Assembly (NCBI GenBank): GCA_013822695.1
Contig: PNKW01000007.1
Location: 1 to 64,000 of the forward strand
Length of the DNA: 64,000 nt
Direction of reading: 5' to 3'
Source of the DNA: Erythrobacter sp.
GTDB lineage: Bacteria; Pseudomonadota; Alphaproteobacteria; Sphingomonadales; Sphingomonadaceae
The notes beneath the pieces are model-generated. The model did no database searches. It saw nothing but the letters and a program-made list of their open reading frames with translations, and was not told where the DNA came from. Position numbers and translations under genes: made by a program. Of the stretch, positions 25,357 through 34,401 are shown in pieces. Position 1 is the first letter of the stretch, and every line of letters starts with the position of its first letter.

Positions 25357-28119
25357 GTGACCGCTCCCCAACCGCACCCCGCTGCCGTCCCGCTGGCCGC
25401 GCTGCACGCCAGCCATGGCGGCCATTGGCTGCGCAGCGCGTCGGGAGGGACACAGGCCGTGTCCAAGGGCGATGCGATCATGGCCGCAGCCGATACGCCC
25501 GTGCTGCTGCTCAACGCGCCGCTGGTGGCGAGCCGGCTGGGCTACCCCGACCTCTCGGGGCTCGACCTGCTCGAGGCCTTTGCCTTCATCCACCCCGCGT
25601 GCTTCTGCGTGCCGACCCCGCGCGGGCTGGCCGAGGCCTTGGGGCTCCCCGTGCCCGAGAACGACGCCGCGGTGCCCGAGATGCTCCAGCGCGCAGCGGG
25701 GGCCTTGGTGGCGGCATGTCAGGACCCCGAATGGTTCGAGCGCGAGGGCGCGTGGAGCGCGGTGCAGTCGCTCGAACGCCTGCGCTGGCCGTGGGCGCAG
25801 GTGCTCCGCCCGCATATCGCCAAGCCCGAAAAGGCCGAACGCTGGCTGTTCGCCAAGCTGCCCGAATGGGACGAGACCGGCGAGCGCCCTGCCCCGCGAC
25901 AGGTCGAACTTTCGCCCGAGGCGGTGCAGGCGCAGCTGGCGCGCCTTACCGGCGAAGGTGCCGAACAGCGCGAGGGCCAGCGCGCCTATGCGCAGGATGT
26001 CTCCCGGATCTTCGCGCCGCGCTCGGCCCCCGGCCGGCCGCATCTGGCGCTGGCGCAGGCGGGGACCGGGATCGGCAAGACTTTGGGCTATCTCGCCCCA
26101 GCCTCGGTCTGGGCCGGGGAGTCGGGCGGAACCGTCTGGGTCTCGACCTTCACCAAGAACCTGCAACGGCAATTGCGCGCCGAAAGCCGCCGTGCGTGGC
26201 CGGTCAAGCGCGGCGACGGCACCCCGCCGGTGGTGGTGAGGAAGGGGCGCGAGAATTACCTCTGCCTCCTCAATCTCGAGGACGCGCTGCAGGGTGGCTT
26301 CGCAGGCCGCCCGGCGATCCTTGCGCAGCTGGTCGCGCGTTGGGGCGCCTATACCCGCGATGGCGACATGGTGGGCGGCGATCTGCCGGGGTGGCTGGGG
26401 ACGCTGTTCCGCAAGCGCGGGATCGCCGCGCTCACCGACCAGCGCGGCGAGTGCATCTATGCCGGCTGCCCGCACTACCGGAAGTGTTTCATCGAGCGCG
26501 CGGCGCGGGATAGCGCGCAGGCCGATCTGGTGATCGCCAATCACGCGCTGGTGATGGTCAACGCCGCCCGCGCCCGCGACCCGGGCCAGCGCCCGACGCG
26601 GCTGATCTTCGACGAGGGCCACCATGTCTTCGACGCCGCGGATTCGACCTTCGCCGCCACTCTGAGCGGGCAGGAAACCATCGAATTGCGCCGTTGGATC
26701 ATGGGCCCCGAACGCGAGGCACGCGGGCGGCGGCGGGGGCTGTCCGCGCGGCTGGCCGACATCGCCAGCTATGACGATGCGGGCGCGGACGCCATCACCG
26801 CCGCGTGCAAGGCCGGGCAATTGCTCCCGTCCGACGGCTGGCTCCAGCGCCTCGCCGAGAACTCGCCCTTCGGGCCACTGGAGGCCCTGCTCGCCGCGGT
26901 ACGCACCGCGACCTATGCCCGCGACGAGAGCGGCGGGCAGGAGGCAGGCTACGGGATCGAGACCGAGGCGGCGGGGCTTCCCGGCGAAGTGATCGAGGCG
27001 GCGGGCGCGGCCAGCGAGGCGCTTGCCAGCATCCGGGTGCCGCTGATCCGGCTGGGCGGCAGGCTCGAGGCGATCCTCACCGAACCGCCCGACTGGCTCG
27101 ACGCCCAAGGCCGCGCGCGGATAGAGGGCGCGCGCTTTGCGCTGGCGTGGCGGATCGACCTCTTGGCCGCGTGGGAATCGCTGCTCGACCGGCTCGGCGG
27201 GCCTGCCGATCCCGAATTTGTCGACTGGCTTGCGGTCGACCGCTCCGACGCGCGCGAGTTCGATGTCGCGATCCACCGCCGCTGGCTCGATCCGATGAAG
27301 CCCTTCGCTCGCGTGGTGCTCGAACCCGCGCACGGCGTGCTGCTGACCAGCGCGACCCTCACCGACCGGACCACCGAGACGGACGCGCCCGACGAGAAAT
27401 GGTCTAGCGCGATCCAGCGTTCGGGCGCAGCGCATGTCGAAGCGCAGCCGCTGCTCTCGGCGGCGGAGAGCCCCTTCGATTATGCCGCGCGCGCCGAGGT
27501 GCTGATCGTCACCGATATCGCCAAGGGCGATCTGCCGGCGCTGGCGGGGGCCTATGCGCGGATCATCGAGGCGTCAGGCGGCGGCGTGCTCGGGCTGTTC
27601 ACCGCGATCCGCCGCCTGCGCGCGGTGCATGGCCGCATCGCCGACCGGCTCGCCCGGGCGGGCCTGCCGGTCTATGCCCAGCATGTCGACCCGATCGACA
27701 CCGGCACGCTGGTCGACATATTCCGCGACGATCCGCGGGCGAGCCTCATTGGAACGGATGCGCTGCGCGACGGGGTGGACGTGCCCGGCCACAGCCTGCG
27801 CTGCGTGGTGCTGGAACAGGTGCCCTGGCCGCGCCCCGATATCCTCCACAAGGCGCGGCGGCTGGCGGGCGGGGGCTCGGCCTATGACGACCGGATCATC
27901 CGCGCCCGCCTCGCGCAGGCCTTCGGGCGGCTGATCCGTTCGAAGGACGATGCGGGCCATTTCATCGTGCTCTCCCCCGCCTTCCCCTCGCGGCTCCTGT
28001 CCGCTTTTCCCAAAGGCACGCCCGTGCTGCGTGTGACGCTCGATGAGGCTTTACAACGCGTCGCGGCTGGTGTTGTGGGCAAGCTGTCGGAGCCAACGGG
28101 AGAAGCCTTTCAGCCATGA
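25357..28119 (+). CDS. ATP-dependent DNA helicase, DinG/XPD-like with Fe-S cluster
   Basis: A ~920-aa superfamily 2 helicase. A ~200-residue N-terminal extension of unknown fold precedes Walker A, QAGTGIGKTLGYL. Four cysteines between motifs Ia and II (ENYLC, then CIYAGCPHYRKC) match the 4Fe-4S site of the XPD/DinG family. The Walker B box is LIFDEGHHVFDAADS. C-terminal motifs include LLTSATLTDRT, SLIGTDALRDGVDVPG and QAFGRLIRSKDD. Such helicases unwind 5'-3' at damaged or R-loop DNA. GTG 25357 is a likely start, but one 75 bp upstream (25282) is open in frame. It overlaps sixA by 4 bp. Confidence 0.9.
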   Translation: MTAPQPHPAAVPLAALHASHGGHWLRSASGGTQAVSKGDAIMAAADTPVLLLNAPLVASRLGYPDLSGLDLLEAFAFIHPACFCVPTPRGLAEALGLPVPENDAAVPEMLQRAAGALVAACQDPEWFEREGAWSAVQSLERLRWPWAQVLRPHIAKPEKAERWLFAKLPEWDETGERPAPRQVELSPEAVQAQLARLTGEGAEQREGQRAYAQDVSRIFAPRSAPGRPHLALAQAGTGIGKTLGYLAPASVWAGESGGTVWVSTFTKNLQRQLRAESRRAWPVKRGDGTPPVVVRKGRENYLCLLNLEDALQGGFAGRPAILAQLVARWGAYTRDGDMVGGDLPGWLGTLFRKRGIAALTDQRGECIYAGCPHYRKCFIERAARDSAQADLVIANHALVMVNAARARDPGQRPTRLIFDEGHHVFDAADSTFAATLSGQETIELRRWIMGPEREARGRRRGLSARLADIASYDDAGADAITAACKAGQLLPSDGWLQRLAENSPFGPLEALLAAVRTATYARDESGGQEAGYGIETEAAGLPGEVIEAAGAASEALASIRVPLIRLGGRLEAILTEPPDWLDAQGRARIEGARFALAWRIDLLAAWESLLDRLGGPADPEFVDWLAVDRSDAREFDVAIHRRWLDPMKPFARVVLEPAHGVLLTSATLTDRTTETDAPDEKWSSAIQRSGAAHVEAQPLLSAAESPFDYAARAEVLIVTDIAKGDLPALAGAYARIIEASGGGVLGLFTAIRRLRAVHGRIADRLARAGLPVYAQHVDPIDTGTLVDIFRDDPRASLIGTDALRDGVDVPGHSLRCVVLEQVPWPRPDILHKARRLAGGGSAYDDRIIRARLAQAFGRLIRSKDDAGHFIVLSPAFPSRLLSAFPKGTPVLRVTLDEALQRVAAGVVGKLSEPTGEAFQP

Positions 28120-28655
28120 AGATCCTCGGTCTCCTGCGCCACGCCAAGTCCGACTGGGACGACACCAGCCAGCGCGATTTCGACCGCGGGCTGAATGCGC
28201 GGGGGCGCAAGGGCGCTGCTCTGATCGGTCAGCACATCCGCGACCACGGGGTGAAGTGGGACCGGCTGATCGCCAGCCCTGCCGTGCGGGTGAAGCTGAC
28301 GCTCGAAGGCGCGCTGCCCGAGCTTGCGCCGATCTACGACCAGCGGCTCTATCTCGCCAGCTTCGACACCATCGTCGAGACGATCGAGGCGCATGCGGGC
28401 AGCGGTGACGACGAGGCGAAGACGATCCTCATCTCAGGGCACAATCCGGGCTTGCAGGACGTGCTGCTCGAACTGGTCGCGCCGGGCAAGGAGAATGCCC
28501 TGTTCAAGGAGGCGGTCGTCAAATTCCCGACCGCCGCCTACGCCGTACTCGAATGCGATGTCGCGCACTGGAGCGAGTTGAAACGCTACTGCGCCGAGCT
28601 GGTCCATTTCGCCCGCCCCCGCGATCTCGATCCGGCGCTGGGGCCGGAGGGGTAA
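28116..28655 (+). CDS. SixA-type phosphohistidine phosphatase
   Basis: A 179-aa histidine phosphatase-superfamily protein. The catalytic motif LLRHAKSDWDD (RHG family, RHA variant as in SixA) starts at residue 6. The second arginine is in LIASPAVRVKLT and the second His in LISGHNPGLQD. SixA removes phosphate from His residues, in E. coli on PTSNtr (NPr) and earlier reported on ArcB. It overlaps the helicase stop (ATGA), so it is coexpressed. The link between the two functions is unclear. Confidence 0.88.
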   Translation: MKILGLLRHAKSDWDDTSQRDFDRGLNARGRKGAALIGQHIRDHGVKWDRLIASPAVRVKLTLEGALPELAPIYDQRLYLASFDTIVETIEAHAGSGDDEAKTILISGHNPGLQDVLLELVAPGKENALFKEAVVKFPTAAYAVLECDVAHWSELKRYCAELVHFARPRDLDPALGPEG

Positions 28656-28659
28656 GGCC

Positions 28660-28790
28660 GCTCTTCTCCCCTCCCCTTGGGAAGGGGTCGGGAGTGGGGG
28701 CTCCACGCCAGCGGCAACGTGCGTGGCCTTTGGCCTCGCCCCACCCCCAACCCCTCCCTGAACGGAGGGGGGACAATGCCCCGCGCTTAG
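28660..28790. repeat. GC-rich palindromic intergenic repeat between convergent genes
   Basis: Two GC-rich hairpins occupy the 139-bp gap between the convergent stops of sixA and the ABC-M1 gene. One centres on CTCCCCTTGGGAAGGGG (around 28672-28688), the other on CCCCTCCCTGAACGGAGGGG (around 28750-28770). Runs of C or G on either side are complementary across the gap. Repeats of this look are widespread in sphingomonad intergenic spaces and may act as bidirectional terminators. Copy number elsewhere cannot be judged. Confidence 0.5.
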
Positions 28791-28794
28791 TCCT

Positions 28795-31700
28795 TCAGTT
28801 CACCGCCACCACATTATCATCCGGGTCGCGGTCGATATAGAAGTTGTAGGGATCGACCCCGGCATAGGCGGGCTTCTTGGCGGTGACGATCTCGATCACC
28901 TGGCTTCCGCCGCGCACCGGCATGCGTTGCATCGACAGGACATTGGCCTTGGCAAAGGCACCCGTGCCCGGACGCGCGGTGAAGGCGCCGATCTCGATGC
29001 TTTCCGCGAGGCTGGCGGGGGTCTCGACACCCTTGCCGTCGGCGGTGAACTTGCCCGCTTCCACCGTGATGCGGGTCACCCACTTGCCGTCGGCGCGCTT
29101 GGTCGAGGTCGCTTCCTTGGCCTTGAAGTCATAGATCGTGATCGTCTCGAACAGGTCGGTGATCAGCGCATGATCTTGCGGAGTCTTCGCTTCCTTACGC
29201 AGCTCGGCGATCAGATCGAGGCTGCGCGGGTAGGGCGCGCCCTTGAACTTGTAGCGCGCCAGCAGCCGCGCCAGCGCACGGTTCACCGCGTCCTCGCCGA
29301 TCCGGTGCTGGAGCAGGTACATCACCATCCCGCCCTTGTTATAGTGGATGTGCTGCTGGTTCTCGACCCGCAGCAGCGGCTGTTCGGGCAGGAGATCGGA
29401 CTTGCGCCCGGCCAGATACCGATCGAGCTCGAACTTGAGGAAGCGGCGGATCTTGTCCTCGCCATAGAGCCCCTTCATCACCATCAGCGCGGAATATTCG
29501 GCGAGGGTTTCGGACAGCATCGTCGCCCCTTGCATGTTGCCGCCGACAATCTGGTGCGCCCAGTACTGGTGGCCGACTTCATGCGCGGTGACGAAGGTGA
29601 CATAGTCGATCGTCTCGGGATCGCGCACGTCGGCGGCAAAGCCGATGGTTTCGGAATAGGGCATGGTGCCCGCGAACGCCTGCGCGAAACTATCGTAGCC
29701 CGGAAACTCGATGATCCGCGCATAGCCGAACTGGTAGGGCCCGAAATTGCGCTGGTAGTAGTCGAGCGAGGTCTTGAGCGCCTTCTGCATCGCGGGCACG
29801 TTCCAGACGTGCTTAGGATCATGGTAGACGCTGAGGCGCACGCCGCCTGCCATCTCCTCGGCAACGGCATAGCGCGCCGATTGCACCGAGAAGAAGTTGA
29901 GGATCGGTGCCGGTGACTGGAACACTGCGATCCGGCGGCCATCCCTGACCACGTCCGAAATCTTGTCGCCCGGCGCGATCGGCACCTGGTCGGCGGCGGT
30001 CGAGAGGGTGATCTTCGAATTGACCCAGTCGGCACCGATATAGTTGCGCCCCTGCGCGCGGGTGTCCTCGAGCTTGGCGACGCGCAGCTCCGCGGGCAGC
30101 TTCTGGCGGCGGCGCGCGGTGCGGTCCTGCAACACCTGGCTGCGGTCCATCCCGATGATCGGCGCGAAGGTGAAGTTGTTCACGAAGGTGCCGTTGTCGA
30201 TGATGTCGGTCGCCGCCCCGCGATTGGCAAAGCCGCGCCGCCAGATGTCGGTGGCGAAATCGAGTCGCGTTGTCGCCCCCGGAGCGAGCGGAGCGGCAAA
30301 GCGGTAGATGCGGTAGAGGTGCGTCTCGTCGAAGCTGGCAAGCTTGGCCCCGGCGATCTCGAGGCGGGTGAACTTCGCGCCCTCGTCGCCCTGGCGGATG
30401 TGCAGCTGGGTGATGGGCTGTCCGCTGTCGTTGCGCAGCACGTAGTGGCCGGTGGCCTTCAGGCGCTTGGCGGCCGGATCGATGTCGATGACGAATTCGA
30501 CATCGGTCACCACCGGGCGCGGGAGGCTCTCGTATTGCAGGTACTTGCGCTCGAAATCGGCGAGCCGGGCCTCGGCCTCCTCGGCGGTTTCGTAACGGTT
30601 CAGCTCCTTGATGTTGTGGTTGATGACGAGCCCGGTGCCGACCATGCCTGCGATTCCCGCGAGCGCGATCCCGCCCGTGGCCAGGCTGGCGCGCCGCGCG
30701 ACGCCCTTCAGCCGCGGCACCACAGCAGCCACCGTGCCGCGCGGCCAGGCCCAGTGGGCGAACACCAGCAGCAGCACCCCGAAGCACGCCCAATAGACCC
30801 GCGCAATCGCCGCGCCGACCCAGAACCCGCCCGTGCCGTTCATGTCGGAGAGCGGCTCGGACGGGGTGCCCGAATAGGTGTAGAGCATGTTGGTGTAACC
30901 CAGGTTCGTCATGACGATGCGCGTCAGGAACCACACCAGGAACAGCCCCCAGCCGACATATTTGTTGGGGCTCAGCACCTGGAAGAACACCGCCAGGATC
31001 GCGAGCATCAAGAGGTCGATGCTCTGGGGAATGACATAGGCGGTGAGATAGAGGCCGAGATCGAGGCTGGTCGTGCCCTTGGCGAGCTGGAAGAGCATGC
31101 CGGTGAACATCGCCGACAGCGCCATGGCGAGCAGCACCACGAAGATCGCGAGAATCTTGGGCACGAACATTGTCCAGGCCGGGACGGGGGTGGCGTCGAT
31201 GATTTCGCCGATCTTCACGTCGCGCTCGCGCCACACCAGCTCGCCGCCGTAGAACACGGCGACGATGATGCTGAACAGCGCCATGCTGCCGCCCGCCGTC
31301 AGGATGACGCTGGCGGTGAGCGGATAGGAGGGCGTGCCGAAGGTCGTCTGCGAGAAGAGAAGGTTGATCAGCGCAAAGCCGATCGCGAGCGGCAGCAGCA
31401 CGAGGAAACCGGGGCTGCGCGTCACCATCCGCACCTCAAGCTTGAGCCGCAGCCAGAAGGTGGCGAAGGCGTGGCCGGTGCCGAAGGAGCGGGCGACGGG
31501 CGCGGTGAGCGTTTGCGGCGCGACGGCGGCGGTCTTTTTCGCCTTCGCGGCCTGCCTTGCCAGCCGCCGCTGGCGCCAGCGCGAAGGCGCGCGCTCGGTC
31601 AAGCTGAAGCGCAGCCACGCCAAGCCGAGGAACAGTGCGGAGAGCACCAGCACGAAGATGCGGTTGAACAGCAGGTTGCCCTCAAGCGGGATCGCCTTGC

Positions 31701-32391
31701 TGTTCATGTCGGCCGAGGTCCAGTACCGCGAGACCTCGGAAATCGCGCCGCTCCCGAGCGGCTCGTAGCGCGCGACCGGCTCCTGCCAGCTGGGATCATT
31801 GCCGAGCAGCAGCGGCACGGTGAGATAGCCCATCACCAGCACCACGACGCCGATATAGCTCGCCAGCATCGAACGGGTCATCGTCGCCAGCGCGAACAGC
31901 AGCGCGGAGGACAGGATCAGGTTGGGAATGGCGATGATGAGGAAGGGCCACAGATAGAGCCCGAGGCTATTCGGCCCCACGGTCTCGGGATCGACCCAGG
32001 GCATTGCCGCGCCCAGCGCAATCCCCGCAGGCAGCGCGAGGTAGCCGAGGATCGCGATGGCCAACCCGCCAAGGAAGCGTCCGGCCAGGAAACTGGTGCG
32101 TCCCACCGGGGTGGCGCGGATCATCGGCCCGAAGCCCGTCACATCGTCACGCACCACGGCATTGGCGACGAAGGCGGTGATGACGAAGAGGTAGAAGATC
32201 GAGATGATCGCGGTCGCGAAGGCGAGCGTGAAGGGCGAATTCTCGTGCACCGCTCCGGGCGAGCCGAAGCTCACGAAGTCGCTGGCGGAGATGCCGAAGC
32301 CCATCAGGAAGAAGATTGCGATCGAAACCCAGAACACCGGATTGCGGAGCTGGTAGCGGATTTCGAACGCGGCGAGGCGTGCGGTGAGCAT
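28795..32391 (-). CDS. ABC transporter permease fused to M1-type zinc metallopeptidase
   Basis: A 1198-aa fusion. The N-terminal half holds two ABC-2-type permease modules of about six helices each (residues ~15-265 and ~315-570), separated by a basic cytoplasmic linker. After a last helix (~590) comes a large extracytoplasmic region with the M1 gluzincin motif HEVGH at 937-941. The third zinc ligand is probably Glu961, in SETLAEYSAL. The spacing of 19 residues is one more than in classic M1 enzymes. GTMPYSETIGF lies where the aminopeptidase GAMEN-like segment would be. Its ATPase is encoded 15 bp upstream (32407-33297), so they form one operon. It probably exports and trims peptides, or lets transport gate proteolysis; substrates are unknown. 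Confidence 0.88.
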   Translation of the reverse strand: MLTARLAAFEIRYQLRNPVFWVSIAIFFLMGFGISASDFVSFGSPGAVHENSPFTLAFATAIISIFYLFVITAFVANAVVRDDVTGFGPMIRATPVGRTSFLAGRFLGGLAIAILGYLALPAGIALGAAMPWVDPETVGPNSLGLYLWPFLIIAIPNLILSSALLFALATMTRSMLASYIGVVVLVMGYLTVPLLLGNDPSWQEPVARYEPLGSGAISEVSRYWTSADMNSKAIPLEGNLLFNRIFVLVLSALFLGLAWLRFSLTERAPSRWRQRRLARQAAKAKKTAAVAPQTLTAPVARSFGTGHAFATFWLRLKLEVRMVTRSPGFLVLLPLAIGFALINLLFSQTTFGTPSYPLTASVILTAGGSMALFSIIVAVFYGGELVWRERDVKIGEIIDATPVPAWTMFVPKILAIFVVLLAMALSAMFTGMLFQLAKGTTSLDLGLYLTAYVIPQSIDLLMLAILAVFFQVLSPNKYVGWGLFLVWFLTRIVMTNLGYTNMLYTYSGTPSEPLSDMNGTGGFWVGAAIARVYWACFGVLLLVFAHWAWPRGTVAAVVPRLKGVARRASLATGGIALAGIAGMVGTGLVINHNIKELNRYETAEEAEARLADFERKYLQYESLPRPVVTDVEFVIDIDPAAKRLKATGHYVLRNDSGQPITQLHIRQGDEGAKFTRLEIAGAKLASFDETHLYRIYRFAAPLAPGATTRLDFATDIWRRGFANRGAATDIIDNGTFVNNFTFAPIIGMDRSQVLQDRTARRRQKLPAELRVAKLEDTRAQGRNYIGADWVNSKITLSTAADQVPIAPGDKISDVVRDGRRIAVFQSPAPILNFFSVQSARYAVAEEMAGGVRLSVYHDPKHVWNVPAMQKALKTSLDYYQRNFGPYQFGYARIIEFPGYDSFAQAFAGTMPYSETIGFAADVRDPETIDYVTFVTAHEVGHQYWAHQIVGGNMQGATMLSETLAEYSALMVMKGLYGEDKIRRFLKFELDRYLAGRKSDLLPEQPLLRVENQQHIHYNKGGMVMYLLQHRIGEDAVNRALARLLARYKFKGAPYPRSLDLIAELRKEAKTPQDHALITDLFETITIYDFKAKEATSTKRADGKWVTRITVEAGKFTADGKGVETPASLAESIEIGAFTARPGTGAFAKANVLSMQRMPVRGGSQVIEIVTAKKPAYAGVDPYNFYIDRDPDDNVVAVN

Positions 32392-32406
32392 CTGTCCGGC
32401 CCTCCC

Positions 32407-33297
32407 TTACGCGGCTTGCGCGGCGGGCGTGCGGCGGGTTTCGGCAAGCGTCGCGAAGTAGACGTCCTCAAGCCCCCCGCTCACCGGCTCGAAGCCTTCG
32501 GGCTGGGTGTCTGCGAGCACGTGGACGACGATGTCGCCGGAAAAGAAGCGGTGCGAGATGACCTCGTATTGCGCCTGCATCTCGGCAAGCGCCGTGTGCG
32601 GCACGGTCTTCTGCCAGACGCGGCCCCGCGTCGAGGCGATCAGGTCGTGCGGCGCGCCTTCCAGCCGCAGCTTGCCACCCGCGAGCACCGCCATGCGCGG
32701 GCACAGGTCGGCGACGTCGTCGACGATGTGGGTGGAGAGGATCACCACCACATTCTCGCCGATCCCGGCGAGGAGGTTGAGGAAGCGGTTGCGCTCTTCG
32801 GGGTCGAGCCCTGCGGTGGGCTCGTCGACGATGATGAGTTCGGGCTGGCCGATCAACGCCTGCGCGATGCCGAAGCGTTGGCGCATCCCGCCCGAAAAGC
32901 CCGCGATCGCCTTGCCGCGCACGCTCCACAGGTTGGTCTGATTGAGCAGATGCTCGACCATTGCCTTGCGCTCGCCCTTGTTGTTGACGCCCTTCAGCAC
33001 CGCCATGTGATCGAGCATCGCGGCCGCCGAAATGCGCGGATAGACGCCGAAATCCTGCGGCAGGTAGCCGAGCGTGCGGCGCAGCCGGTCAGGCTCGGCC
33101 AGCACGTCGATATCGCCGAAGCGGATGCTTCCGTGGGTGGGCGCCTGCAGCGTCGCGATGGTGCGCATCAGGGTCGATTTGCCCGCGCCGTTCGGCCCCA
33201 GCAGCCCGTACATCCCCTTGGGGATCGACAGGCTCACATCGTCCAATGCCTTGGTGCCATTGGGATAGGTGTGACTGACGCCGCTGAGTTCGAGCAT
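32407..33297 (-). CDS. ABC transporter ATP-binding protein
   Basis: A 296-aa nucleotide-binding subunit. Walker A is in LLGPNGAGKSTLMRTI (residues ~34-49), the Q-loop in GYLPQDFGVY, the signature in FSGGMRQRFGIAQ, Walker B in LIIVDEPTAGLDPEER and the switch His in ILSTHIVDDV. The ~70-residue C-terminal part beyond the ATPase resembles that of ABC-2 exporters. It sits directly upstream of the permease-M1 fusion on the same strand, 15 bp apart, and surely powers it. The upstream 160 bp carries an operator-like palindrome. Confidence 0.93.
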   Translation of the reverse strand: MLELSGVSHTYPNGTKALDDVSLSIPKGMYGLLGPNGAGKSTLMRTIATLQAPTHGSIRFGDIDVLAEPDRLRRTLGYLPQDFGVYPRISAAAMLDHMAVLKGVNNKGERKAMVEHLLNQTNLWSVRGKAIAGFSGGMRQRFGIAQALIGQPELIIVDEPTAGLDPEERNRFLNLLAGIGENVVVILSTHIVDDVADLCPRMAVLAGGKLRLEGAPHDLIASTRGRVWQKTVPHTALAEMQAQYEVISHRFFSGDIVVHVLADTQPEGFEPVSGGLEDVYFATLAETRRTPAAQAA

Positions 33298-33389
33298 GGT
33301 GAGAAGAGGCCCCTGTTGTTCAATCGTTTACACTCTAGCGCAAGCCTGCCAGCGATAAAGCCGCATTCGTGGGAGCGGGCGTGCAATTG

Positions 33390-33414
33390 ATCGACGGCAA
33401 CGCCGTTCGTCGAT
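33390..33414. promoter_or_regulatory. Operator-like inverted repeat upstream of the ABC operon
   Basis: ATCGACG (33390-33396) and CGTCGAT (33408-33414) form a 7-bp inverted repeat around an 11-bp spacer. It lies ~95 bp upstream of the ABC ATPase start and between it and the soxR stop. A dimeric repressor of the exporter operon could bind here. The regulator is not identifiable. Confidence 0.35.
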
Positions 33415-33458
33415 GCAGGTAAACGGTTTGGCGCAAGACCAAGGCGCTGGCAGGCCGC

Positions 33459-33926
33459 TCAGACGAGCAGTTTGCGCGGCCCCGGCCCCTCGCCGGCGAG
33501 CCGGTCCTCCGGGTTCCAGATCGCGCAATGTTCAAGGCTGAGGCAGCCGCAGCCGATGCAGCCGTCGAGCCGGTCGCGGGTGCGGGTGAGTTCGGCGATG
33601 CGCTGATCGAGCGTGTGGCGGATGGCGCTGCTGATCGCCTGCCAATCGCGCGCGGTCGGCGTGCGCCCCTGCGGGAGCTTCGCCAATTCGGCCTCGATCT
33701 CGGATAGGCTGAGGCCCAGTCGCTGGGCGATGAGAATGAAGCTGAGGCGCCTGATGTCCGAACGCAGGAAGCGCCGCTGGTTGCCGCCGGTGCGCACCGG
33801 TTCGATCAGCCGCCGCTCCTCGTAGAAGCGGATCGCCGAGACGCTGAGCCCGGTGCGGCGCGCGATCTCGCCAATCGGGATGAGGTCGGAAGGCGTGAGG
33901 CGGCGGGGTGCGGGCGAAAGGGCCAT
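33459..33926 (-). CDS. soxR: Redox-sensitive MerR-type regulator SoxR
   Basis: A 155-aa MerR-family activator. The winged HTH begins IPIGEIARRTGLSVSAIRFYEERRLI (residues ~17-41), then the dimerisation helix. The [2Fe-2S] motif is C123-x2-C126-x-C128-x5-C134 (CIGCGC then EHC), diagnostic of SoxR. Oxidation of the cluster by redox-cycling compounds or superoxide turns on target promoters. The divergent gap to the VOC gene carries a near-perfect SoxR box, so it likely controls that gene. No soxS is present, in line with SoxR outside enterobacteria acting on its targets directly. Confidence 0.95.
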   Translation of the reverse strand: MALSPAPRRLTPSDLIPIGEIARRTGLSVSAIRFYEERRLIEPVRTGGNQRRFLRSDIRRLSFILIAQRLGLSLSEIEAELAKLPQGRTPTARDWQAISSAIRHTLDQRIAELTRTRDRLDGCIGCGCLSLEHCAIWNPEDRLAGEGPGPRKLLV

Positions 33927-33950
33927 GGTGCGGGGGTCTCGCGATGAAGC

Positions 33951-33972
33951 TTGACCTCAAGTTAGGTTGAGA
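33951..33972 (+). promoter_or_regulatory. SoxR box within the promoter of the VOC gene
   Basis: A -35-like TTGACC (33951-33956) overlaps the dyad CCTCAAG-TTAG-GTTGAG (33955-33971). This differs little from the E. coli SoxR box CCTCAAGTTAACTTGAGG. It lies 55 bp before the VOC start and 25 bp before soxR, allowing autoregulation too. The -10 element, expected ~19 bp after the -35, is not clear by eye. Confidence 0.8.
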
Positions 33973-34026
33973 TTGCACAAGGGGCAAGTCGGTGATTCGC
34001 ACCCCCTGCCACGAAAGGACTCCCCC

Positions 34027-34401
34027 ATGCCCTCTGCCTATATCGAACACGTCAACATCACCGTCAGCGACATCGAGCGCAGCGCCGCGCTGCTCGAGAG
34101 GCTGATGGGCTGGCACATCCGCTGGCGCGGGCCCTCGCAGCTCGGCGGGGAGACGATCCATGTCGGCGGGGAGCGTGATTACATCGCGGTCTACACCAGG
34201 GGCACGCCGGTCGCGGGCCGCTTTGCCAAGGGCGTGCCGCTCAACCATGTCGGGCTGGTGGTCGATGATCTCGACGCGGCCGAAGCGGTGGTGATCGAAG
34301 CGGGTCTCGTTCCCTTCAGCCACGGCGATTATGAACCGGGCAGGCGGTTCTATTTCTTCGACTGGGACGGGATCGAGTTCGAGATGGTGAGCTACGCCTA
34401 G
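34027..34401 (+). CDS. VOC (glyoxalase-fold) family protein, probable SoxR target
   Basis: A 124-aa vicinal-oxygen-chelate protein with two beta-alpha-beta-beta-beta units. The metal-site positions are His in YIEHVNITVSDIER, His/Glu around GGETIHVGG, His in LNHVGLVVDDL and Glu in GIEFEMVSY. The family includes glyoxalases, dioxygenases and antibiotic-binding or -modifying proteins. Because it lies under a SoxR box, removal or sequestration of a redox-active compound is a plausible role (inference). ATG 34027 follows an AAAGGA site. The stop shares CTAG with the convergent gene. Confidence 0.85.
   Translation: MPSAYIEHVNITVSDIERSAALLERLMGWHIRWRGPSQLGGETIHVGGERDYIAVYTRGTPVAGRFAKGVPLNHVGLVVDDLDAAEAVVIEAGLVPFSHGDYEPGRRFYFFDWDGIEFEMVSYA

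Noticed and set aside
25279..27435. A 718-codon minus-strand frame opposite the helicase
   Set aside because: The plus strand has Walker A, Fe-S cysteines and DEGH motifs; the opposite frame is compositionally biased shadow.
30319..33390. A 1023-codon plus-strand frame opposite the ABC permease-M1 gene
   Set aside because: Antisense shadow: His/Arg/Glu-rich without domains, while the minus strand encodes clear transporter and peptidase motifs.
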